Source: Bacteroidota bacterium
GTDB taxonomy: Bacteria > Bacteroidota > Bacteroidia > Bacteroidales > JAGONC01
Length of the DNA: 64,000 nucleotides
Assembly: GCA_022711405.1 (NCBI GenBank)
Contig: JAKLFC010000006.1
Location: 62,001 to 126,000 of the forward strand
Direction: 5' to 3'
Position numbers and translations under genes: made by a program. The notes below the pieces were generated by a model that saw nothing but the letters and a program-made list of their open reading frames with translations, made no database searches and had not been told where the DNA came from. Below are positions 24,163 through 33,636 of this stretch, piece by piece. Numbering within the stretch: the first letter of the stretch is position 1; every line of letters begins with the position of its first letter.

Positions 24163-26280
24163 ATGAATCATTTATTTCAGCGCTTTTTAAAAAGCTGGGT
24201 ATTTAATCCATTCGTTCAGGCACTGGTTGTGACCATATTGGTTTTTATTTTCACTATGCAGGGTGTTCACAAGTACAAAATTGAATTAACCGAATATCGA
24301 AAGACTGACATTACAAGTGAAAATTATTTCATTGATCTGGACCATGATTTATGCTCGGAACTTATCCTAACAGGAAGAAATATTGCTGGCAATTCATTCC
24401 TGACACTTTTTGATGATGACAAAACCAGAGGACAATGGAATTTTATGGGAATATTTGGAACGCATAGTGCTCGACTGATGTTAGGAGATTATAATAAAAA
24501 TAATGATTTCGAAATTTATCTTTTTACCTTATCTGGAGATAGTATTCTCCTACATTGTATTGAATATCAGCAGGTTCCGAAATTGCTTTTCAATGATAAA
24601 TTCATTGCCAGAATCGGAAAAAATGAAAATACTCCGGATTATAGGATCGTACCAGGAAAGGTTTCAGATCTTGATGGTGATGGATACGGCGAACTCATTT
24701 TTGCGCTGAGTGCAGGATTCTCAAAGCAACCAAGAAACGTTTTTGCTTATGATATTAACCATGACTCGCTTTTAAAATCTCCCCAAAGCGGAAGTTTTAT
24801 TGCAAAATTAAAAATCTTAGATCTGGATGAAGATGGTAAGGAGGAGATAATCCTTGGAACGACTGCTTCAGGTAATATTTCAGACACTTTAGTGCCGTAC
24901 TCTGATTATAGCTGTTGGTTAATGGTACTGGATGATAATCTTAAATTCCTCTTTCCACCGATTGAGTTTGCAGGTGAATATGCTGACCTGGTAACTGAAG
25001 TAATTTATAAAAAGTCGGGTGATTGTTTGCTGCTAAGCAGCTATACATATTTCGGATCTCTTGACATTAAAGATAGACTTTTTATCACTGATATCAGTGG
25101 TCGTATTTTAAAAGAAAAAATAGTTGAATCTACAGATACGCCTGGTCCGACCGTACTGTTTTCAACGAATGAATATAAAAATAGCACTGTCCAGGCAGTT
25201 ATCAGGAAATTAGGAATATTTACAATTGACACGGCCCTTAGACTAAAATGCTTATTGAAATATGACATCTATGATAAGAAGTATTCAATCATCGATATCG
25301 ATAATAATGGAACTAATGAGTATCTTTTTTCCAAATTCAATAGTAATGAACACATAATCCTGGAGCAAAATCTAAAAAATCCAATTTATTTCGATGCAAA
25401 TATTCAGTCGATTGATCCTGTTATCACTGCCAGCTTAAAAAACGCTGAGCTGCCTCGGCTTTCTGTTCAAAGCGATGATGAATATTATCTTTTTACATAT
25501 GGAATCAATCCGATGTACCGTTGGAAATGGATAATATTCATGGGCATTTACATCGCCTTCCTGGTCTTCATCCTCCTCATCCGCCTGCTGCAGCATATTC
25601 AGCTGAAACGGAGATATGAGACCGAAAAGAAGTTGACCGCCTTTCAGCTGAGCAGCATCAAGTCACAAATGGATCCACATTTCATCTACAACGTCATCAA
25701 TACGATCGGATCTTCCATCTATAAGGAAAACCGCGACGAAGCCTATAAAAGCGTAGTGAACTTTTCTACCATGGTGCGCACCCTTCTTGCATCCTCCGAC
25801 CAACTCAGCCGTCCGCTTAGCGAGGAACTGGAGTTCACCAGAAGTTTCCTGGAGCTGCAAAAGGCACGCTTTCGCGATAAATTTGATTACTTAATCGAAT
25901 TGTCATCCGATTGCGACGAGGATATTGAGATACCTAAAATGATCATCCAGACCCACGCCGAGAATGCCATAAAACACGGACTGGCACCAAAAGAATCGCC
26001 AGGCAGACTTCACATCAAAATATTCCCTGAAAAGAACTATCTTATGATCGAAATTGAAGATAATGGTGTCGGTCGTGGCTATGCCTCACAACACGGGACA
26101 GCCTCAACCGGTAAAGGACTTCGCATTATAGAACAGTTCTTCAAAATGTATAACCGGTATAACAAACCACCCATCCATCAGGAAATCATCGATCTTTACG
26201 ACGCTCAAGAAAATCCCGCAGGGACAAAGGTGGTGATCTCCGTTCCGCTGAACTATAACAGGAATGTAACGACTGGTTAA
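24163..26280 (+). CDS. LytS/YehU-type sensor histidine kinase with FG-GAP-like sensor
   Basis: About 705 aa from the ATG at 24163; the longer frame begins at a TTG. TM1 lies near residues 15-35. A large extracytoplasmic region follows with FG-GAP/VCBS-like Asp-rich calcium loops (DLDGDGYGELIF, DLDEDGKEEIILG, DIDNNGTNEYLF), suggesting a beta-propeller sensor. TM2 is near 457-478 (WIIFMGIYIAFLVFILLI). The kinase half has the His_kinase box QMDPHFIYNVINTI with H506, the N box HAENAIKHGL and the G box DNGVGRG. DNA encoding the sensor is about 25% GC in sampled lines, and from TM2 onward about 50%. That suggests a domain-swap junction near 25,540. The partner is the divergent LytTR regulator. Confidence 0.88.
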   Translation: MNHLFQRFLKSWVFNPFVQALVVTILVFIFTMQGVHKYKIELTEYRKTDITSENYFIDLDHDLCSELILTGRNIAGNSFLTLFDDDKTRGQWNFMGIFGTHSARLMLGDYNKNNDFEIYLFTLSGDSILLHCIEYQQVPKLLFNDKFIARIGKNENTPDYRIVPGKVSDLDGDGYGELIFALSAGFSKQPRNVFAYDINHDSLLKSPQSGSFIAKLKILDLDEDGKEEIILGTTASGNISDTLVPYSDYSCWLMVLDDNLKFLFPPIEFAGEYADLVTEVIYKKSGDCLLLSSYTYFGSLDIKDRLFITDISGRILKEKIVESTDTPGPTVLFSTNEYKNSTVQAVIRKLGIFTIDTALRLKCLLKYDIYDKKYSIIDIDNNGTNEYLFSKFNSNEHIILEQNLKNPIYFDANIQSIDPVITASLKNAELPRLSVQSDDEYYLFTYGINPMYRWKWIIFMGIYIAFLVFILLIRLLQHIQLKRRYETEKKLTAFQLSSIKSQMDPHFIYNVINTIGSSIYKENRDEAYKSVVNFSTMVRTLLASSDQLSRPLSEELEFTRSFLELQKARFRDKFDYLIELSSDCDEDIEIPKMIIQTHAENAIKHGLAPKESPGRLHIKIFPEKNYLMIEIEDNGVGRGYASQHGTASTGKGLRIIEQFFKMYNRYNKPPIHQEIIDLYDAQENPAGTKVVISVPLNYNRNVTTG

Positions 26281-26358
26281 ACCAAAAAGACCAGCGTAGG
26301 GGATAAAAAAGTATATTTGTTTATCAAATCCAAGGTTAACAAAAAATCCAGAATCCAT

Positions 26359-26940
26359 ATGAAAGCACTGCGTAATGTACTGATGGCAGCAATGATCATG
26401 GTGATCGCCCTTCCCCTGTCGGCCCAGATCGGATCGTTGAAGAACCTGAAAGACAAGGTTTCCTCCGGCTCAAAGAATACGGAACAAACCTCACAGCAGG
26501 CTGTGCAGGAAGAACCTGCTGCCGCACAAACCGCAACCACAGCCAAAAGCACTGTCACCCTCAATGCCCAGCCACAGGAGAAAAAGGATATCATCTTTTC
26601 AAAAATGCCTATTGATCCTCTGCAGCCCGGTGTATCGGTGACCTCCTTCATGGCGGGTGATCTGATCTACACTGTGGCATACCTTGATAAGACCGTACAG
26701 GAGATCTACGATGTCCAATCCACAGCAAAGGTCATGGTGGATGTCTTCCTCTATGAGATCCAACCCCCGCTGTACGATTACCAGCAGCCACAGGAGATGC
26801 AGCTCTCCTACAGCAGCTACTGGCTATCCGGCAGCGCCCTGCAGAACAAATACCTGGTTATCGACATCGCTCCCCTCCCCGATCAGACTTCGGCGTATGG
26901 TAATCCTGAGATATTTTATCAGATACGATGGTGCAGGTGA
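26359..26940 (+). CDS. Exported protein of unknown function
   Basis: A 193-aa protein from the ATG at 26359 (KALRNVLMAAMIMVIALPLSAQ signal peptide); the longer frame from 26317 would precede the signal peptide with charged residues. A low-complexity linker rich in Q, A, S and T (about residues 37-75) is followed by a folded part beginning KDIIFSKMPIDPLQPG and ending LPDQTSAYGNPEIFYQIRWCR. I do not recognise the family. It lies 78 bp after the kinase gene on the same strand. Confidence 0.55.
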   Translation: MKALRNVLMAAMIMVIALPLSAQIGSLKNLKDKVSSGSKNTEQTSQQAVQEEPAAAQTATTAKSTVTLNAQPQEKKDIIFSKMPIDPLQPGVSVTSFMAGDLIYTVAYLDKTVQEIYDVQSTAKVMVDVFLYEIQPPLYDYQQPQEMQLSYSSYWLSGSALQNKYLVIDIAPLPDQTSAYGNPEIFYQIRWCR

Positions 26941-27062
26941 TAAAGTGGTGATGGATTGCGCCAATGTGAACAATTAGCCAGCTAATCCTGATTTCGCGTA
27001 GCTTATCCCGACAAGAAACCGGGGCTCATCAGGAAAACTGTTGACTGCTGACTGTTGACTTT

Positions 27063-27668
27063 TTATATCGTCTCTTCCCTCCCCTTCAGTATATTATACA
27101 GGAACTCCCGTGCGCGGAAAAGCTGCGCTTTGACAGTGCCCAGCGGCAGGTTGAGCTGGACGGCGATCTCTTCGTAGGAGTATTCTTCGAAATACCGCAA
27201 CTGGATCAGCTGGCGGTAATGCGGCTTTAATTTTTCCACCACTTCCCGCATCAGTTTGATCTTCTGGCTCTTGATCAGGTGCTCCTCCGGATCGGGAGTC
27301 TGGGAGGGAATGACGATCTCGGCTGCATCCTCATCATCGGAGGGCTTGTCCAGCGACAGCATGTCCATCTTCTTCTTTCGGATGAAGTCAATGCAGTTGT
27401 TAGTGGCGATCTTGAAGAGCCAGGTGCTGAAAGCGTAATCCGGGGTGTACTGGTGCAGGTTCCGGAACGCCTTGCCAAAGGCCTCGATGGTCAGATCGTC
27501 GGCATCGTGTACGTCGTTGGTCATTTTCAGCAAAAGGAAATACAGGGAATCCCGGTAATTGTTCATCAGCTCCGCGTACGCCCGCTGGTCGCCAGTCCTG
27601 ATGGCCTGCTGCACAAGATGATAATCACGCAGTGCTTTTTCCGTCAGATGTGAGGTCAGGTCTTCCAT
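27063..27668 (-). CDS. ECF-type RNA polymerase sigma factor
   Basis: A 201-aa sigma-70 family member of ECF type. Region 2 is at about residues 25-95 (YRDSLYFLLLKMTNDVHDADDLTIEAF, then YAFSTWLFKIATNNCIDFIRKKK). Region 4 is at about 135-190 (LKPHYRQLIQLRYFEEYSYEEIAVQLNLPLGTVKAQLFRAREFL). There is no adjacent anti-sigma factor; instead the gene overlaps the end of an upstream glycosyltransferase gene by 13 bp, indicating translational coupling. The inserted acidic stretch between regions 2 and 4 (DDEDAAEIVIPSQTPDPEE) is typical for the general Bacteroidota ECF sigmas. Confidence 0.93.
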   Translation of the reverse strand: MEDLTSHLTEKALRDYHLVQQAIRTGDQRAYAELMNNYRDSLYFLLLKMTNDVHDADDLTIEAFGKAFRNLHQYTPDYAFSTWLFKIATNNCIDFIRKKKMDMLSLDKPSDDEDAAEIVIPSQTPDPEEHLIKSQKIKLMREVVEKLKPHYRQLIQLRYFEEYSYEEIAVQLNLPLGTVKAQLFRAREFLYNILKGREETI

Positions 27669-28807
27669 TTATCCTTTTTGTCGAACACCAGCGAGATCCG
27701 GATCAGGCCATCCATCACCAGGAGAAATACCTCGTTTATAGGCGAAAGTAATAATAAATTCTTTTCATTCAGACGAATCATGCATTTTTTGAAGATGAAC
27801 AACTGGCTGAACAGGCGAACGACGAACACTCCAAGAACAGGATAGAAAAGGTATTGTACGATGAGCAGGTACACGAAGGCTGCAAGAAAAAGCACGTAGG
27901 AGACTGTGAACGTAGCCAGGAAAAACTTGTCCCAGCGGTGGTAATACCGCCCCGATTTAAAGTACTTTTTCCTGAACCTCCACCACTCGGCAAAGCGCTG
28001 GGTTTCACCAAAGACCACCTGACTTTCAAGATCGGGGGCGATGGCAATGTTTCTTTTGGTGGCCACCTGATTCACAAACAGATCATCCTCGCCCACCGGG
28101 ACCTTGTAATGCGAAACGAATCCCTGATTTCGGTAGTACAGGGATTTCCGGTAGGCCATGTTCTTTCCGATGCCCATGTAAGGACGGCCGGCGAGCGCAA
28201 AAGAAAGATAGTTCATGGCGGTGGTCAGGTTGACCCAACGGCGGAAATTATACGGAGAAGATTTCCCCGGAGGAGTGCTGCGGAAATAACCCAGGACGAT
28301 CTCTTTCTCCTCGGTGAAATTCGATTGGATCTGCTCAAGCCACCGCTCTGAAACGGGCATACACCCTGCCTCCGTAAAGATCATCAGATCATTTTGCGCC
28401 GATTTGATGCCGATGGAAAGCGGAAATTTGTTGCCCTTGAAAAAATTCAGGTGCTGCAGCATCCTCACCACCTTGATGTTGGAGTATTCCTTGCAAATAT
28501 TCTCCAGGTACTCCGCCAGGTCGTCATTGATCGACTGGATCACCAGAACTACCTCATAATCAGGATAATCCTGGGACAGCAGTCGGGGAAGCTGTTCTTT
28601 CAGCTTATCAAATTCATCATTGAAGAGCAATATGATGGATACGGATTCTCTGGTACTGACACTCTGTCGTTTACGGTAAAAGGCGAGTTTTCCATAAACT
28701 GCCCACCAGTAGATGATCTGTATGATGAAGGTCAGAATAAATCCCAGAAAAATCCAGAAAGGAACTTCATTTATACGGAGAATATCTGCAATCATGTCTG
28801 TTTTCAA
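27656..28807 (-). CDS. Membrane glycosyltransferase family 2
   Basis: A 383-aa GT-A enzyme. An N-terminal membrane segment (about residues 16-38, FWIFLGFILTFIIQIIYWW) precedes the catalytic domain: VSIILLFNDE, then DYPDYEVVLVIQS, MIFTEAGCMP (in place of a classical DxD) and GEDDLFVNQVA. The bases before the QxxRW-type position read FAEWWRFRKKYFKSGRYYHRWD. Two or three C-terminal membrane segments follow (FFLATFTVSYVLFLAAFVYLL and YPVLGVFVVRLFSQLF). It is probably involved in envelope or surface glycan synthesis; donor and acceptor are unknown. It overlaps the downstream ECF sigma gene by 13 bp. Confidence 0.87.
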   Translation of the reverse strand: MKTDMIADILRINEVPFWIFLGFILTFIIQIIYWWAVYGKLAFYRKRQSVSTRESVSIILLFNDEFDKLKEQLPRLLSQDYPDYEVVLVIQSINDDLAEYLENICKEYSNIKVVRMLQHLNFFKGNKFPLSIGIKSAQNDLMIFTEAGCMPVSERWLEQIQSNFTEEKEIVLGYFRSTPPGKSSPYNFRRWVNLTTAMNYLSFALAGRPYMGIGKNMAYRKSLYYRNQGFVSHYKVPVGEDDLFVNQVATKRNIAIAPDLESQVVFGETQRFAEWWRFRKKYFKSGRYYHRWDKFFLATFTVSYVLFLAAFVYLLIVQYLFYPVLGVFVVRLFSQLFIFKKCMIRLNEKNLLLLSPINEVFLLVMDGLIRISLVFDKKDKWKT

Positions 28808-28844
28808 GAAGGCACAAAATTATTTATTCTTGCCCAAGAAAATT

Positions 28845-28852
28845 TAACTTTG
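28845..28852 (+). promoter_or_regulatory. -7 element for tgt
   Basis: TAACTTTG matches TAnnTTTG, 53 bp before the tgt ATG. The closest TTG (28830-28832) is only 12 bp upstream, shorter than usual. Confidence 0.35.
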
Positions 28853-28904
28853 AAAAAAAATTTGATAACCAAAACCGGTTAACAGGATAGGATCACACAG
28901 CATC

Positions 28905-30035
28905 ATGGATTTCAGGGTAATACAGAAGGATAAGGGCTCGGCGGCCCGTACCGGAGAGATCCTGACCGGTCACGGTATGATCCGGACTCCTGTTTTCATG
29001 CCGGTGGGAACGGCAGGGACAGTGAAGGCAGTGCATTTCAGGGACCTGCGTGAAGATACCGGTGCACAGATCATCCTGGGCAACACCTATCACCTGTATC
29101 TCCGGCCCGGAACCGCCATCGTAGAGGCTGCCGGGGGACTGCACCGTTTTAACGGATGGGACCGGCCCATCCTGACCGACAGCGGAGGCTACCAGGTGTA
29201 CTCTCTTTCCGCGCAGCGCAAACTGATAAAGGACGGGGTGCATTTCCGGTCACACATCGACGGTTCCAAACACCTGTTCACTCCCGAGAAAGTCATCGAA
29301 ATCCAACGGTCCATCGGAGCTGACATCATGATGGCGCTGGATGAATGCACGCCATACCCCTGTGAATTCGTGTACGCCCTCAAATCGCTCGACCTGACCC
29401 ATCACTGGCTCGACAGGTGCCTGGAGCATTTTGAAGCGACCACTGACAGGTACGGATACTCCCAGGTACTGTTCCCGATCGTTCAGGGAAGCGTCTATAA
29501 AGAGCTGCGGCAACGCTCGGCAGATTATATCACTTCAAAGGGTGCACCCGGAAATGCTATCGGCGGTCTGTCGGTGGGTGAACCAACGGAAGTGATGTAT
29601 GAAATGACGGAGGTGGTCTGCCATATACTACCAGAAGATAAACCCCGTTATCTGATGGGGGTCGGGACACCGGTCAACCTCCTGGAATGCATCGCGCTGG
29701 GAATCGACATGTTCGATTGCGTGATCCCCACCCGCAACGGACGCAACGGAATGCTGTTCACATGGGATGGGATCATCAACATTAAAAATGAAAAATGGAA
29801 AGATGACTTTTCGCCGCTGGATGAGAAAGGTACCTCCTGTATCGATACGACGTGCTCAAAGACCTACCTGCGGCACCTGTTCAGCTCAGGAGAGATGCTC
29901 GCTGCCATGATCGCCAGCCTGCATAATCTTGCTTTCTACATGAACCTGATGGATCTGGCACGCGAAAAGATCATGGAGGGTACCTTTGCCACATGGAAAA
30001 ACACCGTGATCCCGCAGTTGCAGGAACGTCTCTGA
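28905..30035 (+). CDS. tgt: tRNA-guanine transglycosylase
   Basis: Exchanges guanine 34 for the queuosine precursor preQ1 in tRNAs with GUN anticodons. The 376-aa length is standard. Visible are TDSGGYQVYSL with the general-acid region, MALDECTPYP, the catalytic region GGLSVGEP, and TRNGRNGMLFTWDG. The zinc site is spread over CIDTTCSKTYLRHLF plus a following His (ASLHNLAFY). It ends in TGA. The next gene, an LptF/G permease, follows after 36 bp on the same strand, an arrangement often seen in Bacteroidota. Confidence 0.97.
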   Translation: MDFRVIQKDKGSAARTGEILTGHGMIRTPVFMPVGTAGTVKAVHFRDLREDTGAQIILGNTYHLYLRPGTAIVEAAGGLHRFNGWDRPILTDSGGYQVYSLSAQRKLIKDGVHFRSHIDGSKHLFTPEKVIEIQRSIGADIMMALDECTPYPCEFVYALKSLDLTHHWLDRCLEHFEATTDRYGYSQVLFPIVQGSVYKELRQRSADYITSKGAPGNAIGGLSVGEPTEVMYEMTEVVCHILPEDKPRYLMGVGTPVNLLECIALGIDMFDCVIPTRNGRNGMLFTWDGIINIKNEKWKDDFSPLDEKGTSCIDTTCSKTYLRHLFSSGEMLAAMIASLHNLAFYMNLMDLAREKIMEGTFATWKNTVIPQLQERL

Positions 30036-30071
30036 TCGACGACCGGCATTGAACAATAACTTCGGCATTCG

Positions 30072-31148
30072 ATGAAAACGATCGATTTTTATATCATCAG
30101 GAAGTTTCTCGGGACATTTTTTTATGCCATCGCGCTGCTGATCGTGATCGTCATCGTATTCGACCTTTCGGAAAAGATAGATAACTTCCTGAAGACCAAA
30201 CCCTCCGTAACGGAGGTCATGTTCTCCTACTACCTGAATTTCATTCCTTACTTTGTCAACCTCTTTGTTTATCTTTTCACCTTCATCTCCGTCATCTTCT
30301 TCACATCAAAGATGGCGTACAATACGGAGATCATTGCCATCCTGAGCAACGGGATCAGTTTCACACGACTGCTCAGGCCCTATTTCATGGCTGCCACATT
30401 CCTGGCCCTGATGTCGTTCCTCCTGGCCAATTTTGTGATCCCGATCACCAACCGGAAGCTGCAGGCATTTGAGGATCAGTATCTTCATAATCCGCGATCC
30501 AATCGCGACACCGATATTCACATGAAACTGGATCGTGAGACGTATGCATATGTGGAGAGCTTTAATGCGGAAAACAATATAGGGTATAAATTTTCGCTGG
30601 AAAAGATCAACGATACCGGGCTCTATTACAAGCTTACCTCCGAAAAGGTACAGTGGGACAGTGCGTCCGGTGCATGGAAAGCTCAGAATTATTTGCTGCG
30701 GCAGTTCAGGGGCAGGGATCAGGTCATTGAAAAAGGGCGGGAGATCAGTCTGACCCTGGACCTTGAGCCGGAAGAATTCACGATCAAGAAGGATGACATG
30801 AAAACGATGAACTTCATACGGCTCAACGAGTTCATCAAGGAGGAGAAGCTGAAGGGATCAAAGAACGTCAACACATTCCTGATCGAAAAGTACAAGCGCA
30901 TTGCCGATCCGTTTGCCACGCTGATCCTGACCTTCATCGGGGTGGCGGTCTCCAGCCGGAAGGTCAGGGGAGGGATCGGTATGCACCTGGGGATAGGGAT
31001 CACCATTACTTTTTCGTACATCATGTTCATTCAGGTTTCTACCGTTTTTGCCACGATGGGCAACCTATCGCCCGTGGTGGCAGCCTGGATCCCGAACATC
31101 ATTTTCGGGCTTATGGCTGTTTTCATGATCCGGATAGCACCGAAATGA
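30072..31148 (+). CDS. LptF/LptG-family permease
   Basis: A 358-aa inner-membrane subunit of the lipopolysaccharide-transport ABC complex. The fold is the family's: TM helices 1-3 in the first about 125 residues (FFYAIALLIVIVIVFDLSE, FVNLFVYLFTFISVIFF, MAATFLALMSFLLANFVIP), a periplasmic beta-jellyroll part (about 130-250), then helices 4-6 (PFATLILTFIGVAVSSRKV, MHLGIGITITFSYIMFI, VVAAWIPNIIFGLMAVFMI). The coupling-helix region SNGISFTRLLRPYF is present. F and G cannot be told apart safely. The gene follows tgt. Confidence 0.9.
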   Translation: MKTIDFYIIRKFLGTFFYAIALLIVIVIVFDLSEKIDNFLKTKPSVTEVMFSYYLNFIPYFVNLFVYLFTFISVIFFTSKMAYNTEIIAILSNGISFTRLLRPYFMAATFLALMSFLLANFVIPITNRKLQAFEDQYLHNPRSNRDTDIHMKLDRETYAYVESFNAENNIGYKFSLEKINDTGLYYKLTSEKVQWDSASGAWKAQNYLLRQFRGRDQVIEKGREISLTLDLEPEEFTIKKDDMKTMNFIRLNEFIKEEKLKGSKNVNTFLIEKYKRIADPFATLILTFIGVAVSSRKVRGGIGMHLGIGITITFSYIMFIQVSTVFATMGNLSPVVAAWIPNIIFGLMAVFMIRIAPK

Positions 31149-31155
31149 ATCATCA

Positions 31156-31965
31156 TCACTCTCCCCTCCACACAAAACACCCCGGAAACAGGGAAGGATC
31201 AGGTGTGGAAGATTCGAAAAGTCCATAGACCGCTGAACCGCTGCCTGTCATGGAAGCATAAACAGCACCTTCCGAAAGCAGGATTTCTTTGATCCTCCTG
31301 ATCTGCGGATATTTCGGGAATATGGTTTCCTCAAAATCATTCTTCAGGCGGCTTTGCCACTGATCCGGCGCCAGGGACATGAGCTCCCTGAGGGACGTGG
31401 CAGATGGCCCGGGGACAACGCCCGCATAGGCTTCTGCCGTGCTGACAGAGATATCCGGTTTGACGAGCATCAGCCGGAAACCTGTCAGATCGACGGAAAC
31501 AGGCTCAAGGCATTCTCCCCTGCCCGTGCCAAGCATGGGGCGGTCATCAAGAAAAAAGGCACAATCGCTGCCTACACTGGCTGCGATCCGGGACAATTGT
31601 TCCTGTGGGATATCCGGATGAAAAAGAGCACGAAGCATCCGAATCGTATAAGCGGCATCTGTTGAGCCACCTCCAAGGCCAGCTCCCGGGGGAATCTTTT
31701 TGTAGAGATATATACGTACTGGGGGCAACCTGAATTGTTCTGCCATGACCTGATAAGCCCTGAGACAAAGGTTATTTCCCAGAGGGCCTTCCACGTTCAG
31801 TCCATTGAGTTCTAAGGTCGTTTCAGGTACGTCAGATGGAATGATCTCTAAGATATCGGTCAGGGTGATGGGATAAAAAACAGTCTCGATCTGGTGATAG
31901 CCATCCGGTCTTTTCCCGAGAACCGACAACCCGAGGTTGATCTTTGCATGCGGAAAAGTGACCAT
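31156..31965 (-). CDS. ispE: 4-diphosphocytidyl-2-C-methyl-D-erythritol kinase
   Basis: GHMP kinase of the non-mevalonate isoprenoid pathway. The 269-aa protein has the N-terminal substrate Lys/Asn segment PHAKINLGLSVLGKRPDGYH, the GHMP ATP-binding motif PPGAGLGGGSTDAAY, the DCAFFLDDRPML stretch and the C-terminal SMTGSGSAVYGLF. It is convergent with the LptF/G gene and divergent from the GH3 gene. Start is ATG at 31965. Confidence 0.95.
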   Translation of the reverse strand: MVTFPHAKINLGLSVLGKRPDGYHQIETVFYPITLTDILEIIPSDVPETTLELNGLNVEGPLGNNLCLRAYQVMAEQFRLPPVRIYLYKKIPPGAGLGGGSTDAAYTIRMLRALFHPDIPQEQLSRIAASVGSDCAFFLDDRPMLGTGRGECLEPVSVDLTGFRLMLVKPDISVSTAEAYAGVVPGPSATSLRELMSLAPDQWQSRLKNDFEETIFPKYPQIRRIKEILLSEGAVYASMTGSGSAVYGLFESSTPDPSLFPGCFVWRGE

Positions 31966-32022
31966 AGGATGCGATTTGATTTCTATCTGTAAATGTAGAC
32001 GTAATTTTCAAAATATAAATTG

Positions 32023-32030
32023 TACTTTTG
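32023..32030 (+). promoter_or_regulatory. -7 element for the GH3 gene
   Basis: TACTTTTG matches TAnnTTTG and lies 27 bp before the ATG at 32058, in the divergent ispE/GH3 gap. Confidence 0.4.
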
Positions 32031-32057
32031 GTTTATAATTGAAAGAGGCGTTTGTCA

Positions 32058-33590
32058 ATGTCAGTGTTCTCCTCCATATATAATTGGTTTGTGCCGAAAC
32101 GGATCCACCGGATCCATCATTCGATGAACCATCCTCACGATGTCCAGCAGAAATGGTTTCATACGCTGATAGCGACTGCTGCGCAGACAGAATGGGGAAA
32201 ACGGTACGGTTACTCCTCCATCAAGCATCACAGTGAGTTTGCTGAACGTGTTCCCGTAAGCGATTACGAATCCTTTAAAACCCACATTGCACGCGTCAGG
32301 AATGGAGAACAGAATGTGCTCTGGCCCTCACGCATAAACTGGTTTGCCAGATCTTCCGGCACCACAGGAGATAAGAGCAAATTCATCCCCGTCAGCCAGG
32401 AATCCCTGAAGGAGTGCCACTACAAAGGTGGCATCGACCTGGTGGCCTTATATTGTCATCAGCATCCCGAAAGCCGGTTTTTTAACGGTAAGGGCTTGAT
32501 CATGGGGGGCAGCCTCCATGTAAGCAACGTGAACAACCTACCTTATTACGAAGGCGATCTTTCTGCCGTCCTGATCCGGAATCTGCCTTTTTATGCCGAC
32601 CTTTTGAGGGTGCCCAGCCGGTCGGTGGCTTTGATGGGCGAGTGGGAATCCAAGATTCAAAAGATTGCCGAGACCACTGTTCATAAAAAGGTTACCAGCC
32701 TCTCGGGTGTACCATCGTGGACGCTCCTGCTCCTGAAACGTATGCTGGAGATGACTGGCAAATCAAGCATCCATGAGGTATGGCCGGACCTTGAGGTCTT
32801 TTTTCACGGCGGCGTGAATTTTCTTCCGTATAAAGCCCAGTTTGACAAGATCATACCTCCGGCCCAAATGAACTATGTGGAAACCTACAATGCTTCCGAG
32901 GGTTTTTTTGGCATCCAGGATCTGCCAGGAAATGACTCTATGCTGCTGATGCTCGACTATGGAATATTCTATGAGTTTTGCACACCCGACCAGCTGGATC
33001 AGGAACATCCCAAGGTCAAAACCCTGGACGAAGTGGTGCCGGGCGAGAACTATGCCATGCTGATCTCCACCAATGCCGGACTGTGGCGCTACCTGATCGG
33101 CGACACGATCATCTTCACTTCTGTGAATCCTTACCGCATCCAGATCTCCGGGCGCACCAAAAGTTTCATCAACGCCGTGGGTGAAGAACTGATCGTGGAT
33201 AACGCCGAAAAGGCAATATCCATTGCATGCCAGAGAAGCCACGCGGTCATCAATGAGTACACGGCTGCCCCGGTATTTTTCAGCGATTCGGAAAATGCCG
33301 CCCATGAATGGCTCATCGAATTTGACAGACCTCCGGACGACATGAAGGAGTTCTGCAACCAGTTCGATGAGGCACTCAAATCCCTGAACTCTGACTATGA
33401 AGCAAAACGTCACCAGGACATGGTGCTCCGGTTGCCCATCATCCGCACAGTGCCTCCTGGTACCTTTTACCGGTGGATGAAACAGAAAGGTAAACTGGGA
33501 GGACAGCATAAGGTACCCCGCCTGGCCAATAACCGCCAATTTGTGGAAGAGATCCTCCGGATCCTGGAAGAAAAAGCATCGGCATCCTGA
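32058..33590 (+). CDS. GH3-family acyl-adenylating protein
   Basis: A 510-aa ANL-superfamily protein of the GH3 type (the plant family conjugates amino acids to jasmonate or auxin). The ATP motif ARSSGTTGDKSKFIPVS is near residue 93. The second region is VETYNASEGFFGIQD, and the hinge/C-terminal part includes LIGDTIIFTSVNPYRIQISGRTKSFINAVGEELIVDN. Bacterial GH3 proteins are common in Bacteroidota, but their substrate is not known to me. ATG 32058 is preferred over the TTG two codons earlier. Confidence 0.92.
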   Translation: MSVFSSIYNWFVPKRIHRIHHSMNHPHDVQQKWFHTLIATAAQTEWGKRYGYSSIKHHSEFAERVPVSDYESFKTHIARVRNGEQNVLWPSRINWFARSSGTTGDKSKFIPVSQESLKECHYKGGIDLVALYCHQHPESRFFNGKGLIMGGSLHVSNVNNLPYYEGDLSAVLIRNLPFYADLLRVPSRSVALMGEWESKIQKIAETTVHKKVTSLSGVPSWTLLLLKRMLEMTGKSSIHEVWPDLEVFFHGGVNFLPYKAQFDKIIPPAQMNYVETYNASEGFFGIQDLPGNDSMLLMLDYGIFYEFCTPDQLDQEHPKVKTLDEVVPGENYAMLISTNAGLWRYLIGDTIIFTSVNPYRIQISGRTKSFINAVGEELIVDNAEKAISIACQRSHAVINEYTAAPVFFSDSENAAHEWLIEFDRPPDDMKEFCNQFDEALKSLNSDYEAKRHQDMVLRLPIIRTVPPGTFYRWMKQKGKLGGQHKVPRLANNRQFVEEILRILEEKASAS

Positions 33591-33636
33591 AACCATCAAC
33601 GAATGTATCATCTGAAAATTAAATAACTGAACTCCT

